Both the position numbers and the translations under genes were made by a program. A stretch of 64,000 nucleotides of DNA from NCBI GenBank assembly GCA_902729315.2, contig LR746266.1, forward strand, positions 2,490,759-2,554,758, in the 5' to 3' direction. Source of the stretch: Spirodela intermedia (taxonomy: Eukaryota > Streptophyta > Magnoliopsida > Alismatales > Araceae). Shown in pieces: positions 55,834-64,000 of the stretch. The first letter of the stretch is position 1. Every line of letters begins with the position of its first letter. Under the pieces are notes generated by a model, which saw only the letters and a program-made list of their open reading frames with translations, was not told where the DNA came from and did no database searches.

Positions 55834-57283
55834 GTTGGTTATCTAGAAAATGTGGCAGTAATCATTGTAATTTCTAGATTCAGCAAAAAAAATTTATAAT
55901 ATTTCATCTACAAAGTATAACTAATCAGAGAATTTATTTAATGATTTTTTATTTATCTTTATATATTTATATTTATTTTATTTTATTTTATTTTGTAACA
56001 ATAAGGAAACCCTAAAATCGGAATAACTTTACCTTAACCAGCGCTTCGGTGGCACCGGCAACGGACACGCGAGCGCACAGGCGATGAACGCACGGGCGGT
56101 GATGTTTCGGCTGGCGGTGCGCAGGTGGAGATGCGTCGGCGACGGTGCACGAGCGGTGACGCGCCTGCAAACAGTGCACGGGCAGTCACGCGTCGATGAG
56201 CGTGGCGTGGTGGTGACGCGTCAGCAACCGTCGTGCGGGCGATGCGTGTCGGCAAGCGTCGCGCAGACGATGGTGCGCCGGAGAATGGCGCATGGGTGAG
56301 GACGGTCCTGCGAGCGGTATGCGGCGGTCACGCGTCCGCGAGCTTCGTGCGGTCAGTCAGCAAGCTTCGCGCGGGCGATGCGCGTCAGCGAGCGTCGCGC
56401 AAACGATGATGCGCCGAAGAATGGCGCATGGGTGAGGACGGTCCTGCGAGTGGTATGCGGCGGTCAAGTGTCCACGAACTTCGCGCGGTCAGTCAGCAAG
56501 CTTTTCGCCGGTGATGCGCGTCAGCGAGCGTCGCGCAGACGATGATGCGCCGAAGAATGGCACACGGGCGAGAGGCGGGATGTTTCATTTGTAAGTTTTT
56601 CTGTAGAACGAGATTTTGGGTGTGGTTTGCAGCGTTGGAAAGCCCTGGATCTTGGCTCTCACACCAGTGATAATCAAGCCAGCGAAATCAAATGAAGAAG
56701 GTGAATCTTTGGAAGATTGCTCGTTCCTCTGGTGTCACACCATTTCTGGCCCAAGGTAGCAATCTCCAAATCAGATGATCTGGTCTACTTCTTCACTCAA
56801 CCTGACACTCAAAAGAGAGAGTGGATCCAAGAAACTGCTGCACTAAGGCCGCCAACATAAAGTTTGGGACAGAATCAAGGATGCCCTACAATGAGGGAGG
56901 AAGAGAGTATAAATAGAGCTCTTGATTTCTCAAAGTGAGAAACCCACGATGTGTGGCCTCTCCTTAATTTTAGATTTGGGCCTTTCCTATTGGACCTTGA
57001 ACATGAGTTGGCTGCTTCTCTCCTCCACATTTAATATCCAATTTATCTAGATTCTGAATTCAATAAAACTCTAAGAAAAATGTGAGAATAATCCACTTGA
57101 TTCAAGAGAATCAAGAAGGGTTAGTTCACAGGCCAATAAATACTCAAAATAAGGACTAGATAAATAATGCATGTTTATTTCATTTTAATCATAAATAAGT
57201 GATAATTACTAAGCCCACGAAAATATAAATAATTAATTAAAGCATAAAGACATGTAATTATCACTACATATTTGATATCATCA
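55834..57283 (-). mobile_element. 5' LTR of the minus-strand gypsy element
   Basis: Extends from the primer-binding site to about TGATGATATCAAATATG (minus strand) near 57283. The layout matches the nested LTR at 13834-15584: an AT-rich start, a transcript-start region with a TATA-like sequence (CTCTATTTATACTC on the minus strand, about 56910-56925), a GC-rich block, and an AT-rich end. ORFs of 71-73 codons in the GC-rich block are compositional. Confidence 0.7.
56269..56575. repeat. 136-bp GC-rich tandem repeat
   Basis: Units start at 56269, 56405 and 56541 with GATGRTGCGCCG, period 136. The third is partial and ends near 56575. Units share GAGGACGGTCCTGCGAG and GGTCAGTCAGCAAGCTT. The DNA is dense in CpG. 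Confidence 0.85.
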
Positions 57284-58499
57284 GGTAAATCATTCCAATT
57301 TCATTCTTTAAGTTACTTTCTTATTTGAATTTATTTCCTAGAGATTGACGCTTGCTCATCTAAAAAAAATATATTTACATTTTTCTTTGTTGTACTTTTC
57401 CTTCTTTAGTTTCTTAATGATCTTATATTTCCTTTATTTATGCATTTTTCTTGTTTGATATATATAAAAGAACATATTTGCTTATCATAAAAAAGTATTT
57501 TCATTTCCTATTTTCATTTTGTTTTTCTATAAAAATTCTATAGTTTCATAAAAGCTCTTTTCTTTCTTGTCTTTACTTATTCTACTTATTTCATATGTAT
57601 ATAAATCATAGTTAGAGTATATGCATGGTAGGAGATCTTTAAAACCATCATTAGTAGGTGCCATACTTGAAATTGATAGAAAATTTACAGTCTAGGTTGA
57701 ATAGTTCTAGTAATGTCTTGGAAAGCCAAGATGTAGTAAACCTTGTTGATGAGCTGAATTTACCTGAATTTAATTTAAATTATTTTTATTTATTTTTTAA
57801 TCATTTTGAGTACAACAACCAAAGCAATATCATGCACATAGCTCCATACTATCACAAGCATATGCACACGAACATCTACAACATTCTATAAGCACATGGA
57901 CTTGGGCCAATCTAGAAGCTCTACATGAACACAAACTTATGTTGACTTTGGAGCCCTTCTTTTGTCAATATTAAAATATAAAAAAATATCATATATTAAC
58001 CCTTCGTAAAGTCTTATGAGAGTTTGAGACCAATTGCATAAAAATTGGTGGTTGTCCTTGTTTACAAGAAAAGAAGACATTTAATGAGTAGATTCATGCT
58101 AAACACAGATTTACCCTTATAGTAGCGGTACTGTGGCAGAAGATGGCCAAAGGACAAGGTGCTGCAATATCCACAAAATAGCCAGTAGACACTTATGAAT
58201 TGCCATTCAAATGGCTGTAATAGATCACTTTAAGCTTCACACAATATAAAATTTCTCCCACCTAAAGAATGAATCTTAGCATCGTTCATCACACCTTAGA
58301 CAAATTTTCACATCCAAAATCAGCAATGATTCCAAAATCAAGTTTCACATAAATGGCCTACATTTTTACATTTTAAAAAGCTTCACTTTAAACTTTTTAA
58401 GCATTTATCTTTACATTACTGTAACCATATATTGATTACCATGTGCAGTATTGATTGTGTACTATGGTTGACCAAGAGACAAGAATCTAGAAGAAATGT
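57284..58499 (+). other. Probable gypsy leader remnant and AT-rich sequence
   Basis: At 57622 GCATGGTAGGAGATCTTTA resembles GCATGGTAGAAGATCCTTA at 10051, which lies between the primer-binding site and gag of the F1 element. Sequence at 57770-57830 resembles 51120-51190. These are probably internal leader pieces of a gypsy element, too short to classify. The rest has no recognisable feature. Confidence 0.35.
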
Positions 58500-59700
58500 T
58501 GTTAGAATTGTTAAAGCATCAAATGCTTGATGTTTTGATGATGACAGATGTTGATAAGATCAATTAAAAATCAAATTATGCCTAATCTCAAATGTGCTTT
58601 ACATGATGATAACATTAAAGTGTTTCTATATAATTCATTATATTTTTGTTAAATATTTATATGAGAAGTATTAAACATACTTGTGATCATTATTATTGAA
58701 TTTATATATTTATTTCATTTGATCATGTGAAATTATCATATTTCATATTCGTATGAAAAGTGACAATATTTATAGAATATGTCATAGTGTGAAAATAATG
58801 ATAAAAAATTATAATCAATAACACAACAAGAAGTAAAATATGTGTATGAAAGCTTACTTAGTCTATTGTGCACTTGTGATATTAGAATATTACTTCCAAA
58901 TGATATTGATATCATTCTAATCGGTTGAATCATAATTACTTATTCAATAGAACATGATTTTTTAAATATTAAGAAATACACTTTGAAAAATCATTTTAGA
59001 TATCTTGAATCACCAAAATTATGATTATAAATATTAAGATCATGATCTAAGATATTTATTTGATGATATTATTTTCGTTGAGGTGATTCGAATAAGATTT
59101 GATAACGAAATTATCATCTTCTCATGAAATAGATTATGAATCTTATTTTATTAATATTGGATCTTTACCAATCTTGACTTAAGCAATACAATTTGGATAT
59201 TTACATTGTGCTTTAAGAAAATCACTTGTTGGTTTCTCATGAGGATAGCCAAACTCATAAAGGATGTATCATCTCAGTTTTCTAGCCTTTTGAATTTCAA
59301 ATCATTTATGAAAATATTATCATTGTGATATGATAGAAAACTTGATGAGATTTCAAATTAAATTTGTCTATAAATATAGCAGCTTTCCAATGGCTAATTA
59401 GATCTAAATGAATATCTCTAATCCCTCCACAATTTCATGAATTATATTAAGTTTTTCTATTGAAAAATTTGAAGGAAATTGTGAGGTCTTTAATTGGTAG
59501 TCAAATTACGTGAAGACACAAAGTTGAGGAGCATTGTTTAACTATTCAATGCTCATTCTCAACTAGTTCAAAGGGGCAATACCTTCAATCTTCATCTAGC
59601 ATCCTTATGAGAAGAGGACATCAAATATCATGTCTTTATCATCATCCTCTTCAACAAAGTTCCAAATGCACTCTAAGTCAACATCATCTTTCAGAAATCA
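58500..59700 (+). mobile_element. F4 repeat copy, LTR-like start
   Basis: Begins TGTTAGAATTGTTAAAGC, a start typical of plant Ty1/copia LTRs, and is colinear with 19380-19980 in its second half (59030-59650), including TGGATCTTTACCA and the TCTATAAAT TATA-like site. The 3' end was not located, and no TGGTATCAGAGC primer-binding site was seen downstream. Confidence 0.5.
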
Positions 59701-62700
59701 TCGCATGGTGACATATTTCTTATTTACTATGGAATAAATTTGATACTAAGCTCTTATTATGAGTGGTAGTTGTCTCTATGAATAGAGGTGTGACATTAAG
59801 TCATAGTAAATGATGCTCCATTTTATGTTACTATGGTTGAGAAAGTAAGTGAATGGTTGAAAGAGTTCTATTTTTATGGTTGAGAGAGTTCTTGAATGAT
59901 GTTTGAATTAATCCTTTTATAAGACAAATGAATAACTTTACCAAAGGCTAAGTTGCTCAATTTATAATTCATTAGTACTATAGTGTTTTTTGCTTTTCTA
60001 TCTTTCATATCTATTATAAAAAAATAAGTCTTGAAGTTGGCAAAATCTTGAATTGTTAAAATGAATATTTTATAGTGGAGTTCATTAATCATAGAGAATA
60101 CCTTAATATAAAGGAAGCCTATGTTGTAGAAGGTCATAGTAAATCAATGATAATTTTCTAATATATGAAGTTTGCATTGATAAGTTTTCAATACATAAAA
60201 CATTAATATGATTGAGATGTTTTGTGAAAAATAGTGATGTAAAGCTTGAGATTTCAAGACACAAATTTGGTTAATGACTTAAGTATTTAATTAAAGAGAA
60301 AATTGGAAAATCATCAAATATTTAAGAGCAATATTTTAGTACATGGAAATAATTCGCAAAATAGTTGAGCATATCAAGCTTAATATGCCATTATATATAG
60401 AGTTTTGTTGAATATCTAAAGATATTTGGAGCCATGTTGCAAAATGGTAGGGTAAGACAAGCCTACTATTTGAGTAGATAGAAATTTTGTAATAAAACAT
60501 GAGTATGTAATGCAAAAGTGATACATAAATGACTATTTATCCAAATTAATACTTCAATATATGAGAATTATGCTGCTGAATAACCCAATATCAATGCGCA
60601 ATAGTTCAATGCATTTCATTTATTCTGTAACATAAGTTACTATGTAACATCCCTACTTCAATACATGATGTATTTAGGTCAGTCTAAAATAATATAATAA
60701 TATATCCACCTATACTTTTGAATGATTAAATATTTTAAAATCTACACAACAATGAATTGGTAGTAAAATCACACACTAGTTTAAAACTTATAAAGATAGT
60801 TGAATTGCAGTAATAGAACCAGACTCATATCTTTAAAGTGTGGAGACTATTATTGAAATGGAATAGAAAAAATCCCAACTCACTATAGAGGAAAAAATGA
60901 AATACATCAAGATTTCTATTGATAAAATTAATTTGGAAAGTCAAAACATGAAAGAGAAGTAAGAGCACGGAACCAAGAAAGCATGAAAAATATTATGAAA
61001 GAGAAATTTGCACCTTAGTAGTGACAATAAACCATTTTCAAAATGAACCTATGTCATTGACCTTTTAATGTTTGAAAGCTATGAGAAGAACATTTCGCTC
61101 CAAGTTACTATGCCACTAAAACTTTATTATAAAACTATTGAGTATCAGATTTAATTTAGTTCTTCATAAAACTATTTAATTCATAGTGGGAAAAGCCTAA
61201 CACCATCAATTTCAATCTTTGTTTAATACACTATTTTGCAATAGAAACTTTAGTCAATGTTTTAACCTTGATAGAATAAATTGTTCCACCACTTAAAATT
61301 AATTTATTAAAATATCATTATTTGTATACCACACTATTTTCAATAGAAAAATATTATATTTAAATGTTGTAGTTGATTTAGTTGCAATTTATTGGCATAA
61401 AATGAATTTTTTCCATCAGAAGATTTTGTAAACTTCAAAATTTATCCAAGGTCACAAAAATTCAGCATATTATACTTCTTTAAAACATTTTTCATATTCT
61501 TATTTTGGAATGGTCAGCCAAGAACAAACTTAGTGTTTTTTTCCTAGAATCTTGAGGAGAGGGATGAGGTGCATTTAAGTTGTTCCAACTATCAATGTAC
61601 TATTAATTAAAGGCAAGCTGATGCCTAGTAAATTTTTTTGGTACTATTTTTGGATTGTGGAATGAAAAATAAACTTTAGAGAGTAGAGTAGGTCAAATTA
61701 ATGCCACCAACCATTTATTATTACTTAGTCCTCTTCATACTAGGTGAGTAACTCATGAATAAATCGAGGATTAGTTAGAAGATATAGCCAATGTATTAGT
61801 GGTGACATTATATACTGTAAATGTACATTTAGTATTTACTCTTATGAGGTGTGTTTGAAATTTTGAGTTTAAAAACTATTTTTATGAAATGAGTTCACTC
61901 ATAAGATGACTCCCCTCTTGAAATTAGGTTTAGATTATGAGAGTTGACAATTGATCCAAAAATCATATGGTTTACCAAGAATTATAATAAAATATTTCAA
62001 ATATTTAAACGCACAATGTACATTTAATGTTGGGCTTTGGAGTCCTAGTGTTCATGTAGACTAAATATAAAGAACAATAAAATAGTAAATTTGAACATTC
62101 AAACATACATTGTATTTGTAAAGATATGGGAAAATAATTTTCAAATCTTAGTAAAGTCATCTGATTTTAGGATTATTTGCACCACTATCCTTTCTAATTT
62201 TCATAAACAGAGCAAAATCATCTATTAAGGAGACTTTTTCTACAACAAAAAGTCATATAAAGATATAGTAGTATTTTACATTCTCATTATAGTTAATCAG
62301 TGAATAGTATCTTTCTTTAACCCTTAATAAAGTCCCTTATATTTGAGATTCATTGTTCACACAATTTATGTATCCATTTCCTTGTAGGAAGTAATTTGAT
62401 TCACTTGCAATAAGACCCTTCATGCTTATAATGAGATGAAACCATATGTACAATAAGTGAGTCAACTCACTCATTTAGAAGAGTTTTAACATTCATAGCT
62501 ACCTAGGTACCATATAAATGAAGCTAGTTTACTAATTTTGCAAGAAAAGTTTCAACACTTTAATGATCAAGACACAAGACAAGGGCACATGCTAATTTTA
62601 AATTAAATATGATTACATGATCTATAATATATTGGCTATCAGTTTTATGAGCCTTAACCATTTTATGGCAAAGGGAAATATGATAATATTAGAATTGCTA

Positions 62701-63830
62701 AACTATGCTACGCACCAAGTGTAAATTAAAATAGTTTAACCTTATATCCAAAATAGAGAAATTTTCTTGAAGGCAAAACAACCTATATACAGCCTCAAAT
62801 GATTAAACAACTTTTTGAATTCAAGTTTCTTTCAGAAGTATAAGCCTCTATATAATTGTTGGAAAGACAATTGAATGATGAACAAGATTCAACAAATGAA
62901 GCATCAAATGTTGAAGATTTGATTTTTAACTTTAAAATATTGAAAAAACACTTTTTGAAGCTTAACATTCAAGCACAGATTTGACAATAAACCGACTATT
63001 TTCCACCCATTGAATACTATTGGATGGCCCAATGAATAACGTATGAAATGGCCATTTTAACCCAGATTATAATTTATCAAAGATAGAAAAGGAATATGGG
63101 ACCACTGCCCCACAATGCTTGACTTCATCCTTTGAGGAGTTAAAATGAGAAATCGGCATTTTTTGAGCACCTACAAGAAAAGAGGTCTTGCTACTAAATC
63201 TCTCAGACTCTAACACAGATTACTTTCGTCTATGAAAAAAATGGATAGACTATTTAATTATTTCTTCACTTGTTGTTTGGTTTCTTACCATTGACAGATT
63301 TAATATAGGCTTGTTGATAACTTAATTTCAGTGGGCATTTTTTGAGACCGTAGTGTTCAGAAGATTGGCTTGCCAAGGCCATTGTGCTCAATGGAACCTT
63401 ATGGAGGTCATAATGTTCAATGCAAAGGCTAGACTTTTATGTTTAGAGTATTTAACAAGAGTTTAGTAGAACCTAAGATGAGCTGAACAACTCTAATATT
63501 GTGGGCCATTAAACTTCAGAGATGTGTTGAAGATAAATAAATAAGGACCAATTCCCCCCTTCTAGGTTCCTAGTGCACTCCAATTAAAACAACATCGATG
63601 ATATTGTATCCTAACCCTTTGCAATATTACTCAAGTATTTTAGATTTTGTTTTGGTAAGAAATGCATTCTCAGCACTACCATGCTGTTCTAGCTGTCATT
63701 GAATAATGTGATAAGGAACAACTGTAGGTTAGTTGGTCAAGGGAAGGAGACCAATGATTTGTATGGTGGCCAACCTTGAAAATTCCCCTTTGAATGACAT
63801 TTACAACGTACCCTTACATGCCCAACGGCT
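59701..63830. other. AT-rich interval without recognised genes
   Basis: The longest ORF is 87 codons (59874-60137, minus strand), with no features. Frames are closed by stops throughout. Old retrotransposon interior is possible, but no protein motif could be established. Confidence 0.45.
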
Positions 63831-63991
63831 CATTAGGGTTGCCTCGGAGGAGGGAGCCGGGTCTGGTTTTATGGGTCTAGTTTGAAATTTTGAGGGAATA
63901 TTGCGGGCCTTGTGGGTCGAAAAGGGCAACGGTAAAGTCGCCTTTCCAGTCTTCGCTGCTCTCCCAGCCGCTTTGTGGACAGAGGTCGAGT

Positions 63992-64000
63992 ATGGCGTCG
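63992..64000 (+). CDS. Possible start of a gene running off the window
   Basis: The last 170 bases turn GC-rich after 4 kb of AT-rich sequence and contain pyrimidine-rich, leader-like sequence (CTTCGCTGCTCTCCCAGCC). The window ends on ATGGCGTCG, which fits the common plant start context ATGGCG. Only three codons are visible, so neither product nor frame can be tested. Confidence 0.3.

Noticed and set aside
62770-62930. Weak resemblance to a Ty1/copia reverse transcriptase end (RQLNDEQDS-like)
   Set aside because: Only a few residues fit and several stops and frameshifts are needed. A translated search against copia polymerases would decide.

Overview
This window looks like nuclear DNA from a flowering plant, most likely a monocot. 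It has AT-rich intergenic sequence, spliced genes with GT/AG introns, many LTR-retrotransposon remnants, a piece of chloroplast DNA, and Bowman-Birk-like genes, a family best known from legumes and monocots. Most of the six-frame ORFs are chance or transposon-derived.

Genes. One gene can be reconstructed completely: a 12-exon gene on the + strand (27929-35060) encoding a 460-residue mitochondrial elongation factor Tu. Its promoter carries three TGGGCY (site II) motifs and a telo-box. Two related + strand genes encode small Cys-rich proteins with a Bowman-Birk-inhibitor scaffold. The copy at 47627-48115 is intact (two exons, signal peptide). The copy at 43563-44022 has a first exon that does not read through in frame. 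The window ends on a possible start codon (63992) after a GC-rich leader, and begins with a possible 29-codon coding tail.

Transposon landscape. From 7.9 to 26.8 kb the DNA is almost entirely LTR-retrotransposon debris. I group the LTRs into families by direct comparison within the window (F1 to F6 are my labels). Several are solo LTRs with TG...CA ends and 5-bp target-site duplications: F2 at 13450-18840 (AATAT/AATAC) and 20515-22652 (TCTAT), F3-type LTRs at 13834-15584 (ATGGT) and 22936-24742 (CTTAC), F5 at 16041-17561 (CACAC/CGCAC), and F1 at 25168-26796 (ATATG). Two of them sit inside the first F2 copy. The two F2 copies face away from each other and form a roughly 2.1-kb inverted repeat. 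A second patchwork at 49.9-60 kb contains F6, F2, F1, an ndhD fragment of chloroplast DNA, a decayed Ty3/gypsy gag on the minus strand with its primer-binding site and LTR, and an F4 copy.

Other. A GC-rich, CpG-rich island without a recognisable gene lies at 35.8-36.5 kb. Part of it resembles a segment at 5.0-5.2 kb that sits between the arms of a nearly perfect 78-bp inverted repeat. I recognised nothing in the long AT-rich intervals at 0.1-4.8, 36.6-43.5, 44.0-47.5 and 59.7-63.8 kb. I saw no rRNA, tRNA, CRISPR or bacterial-type features, and no convincing new multi-gene system.
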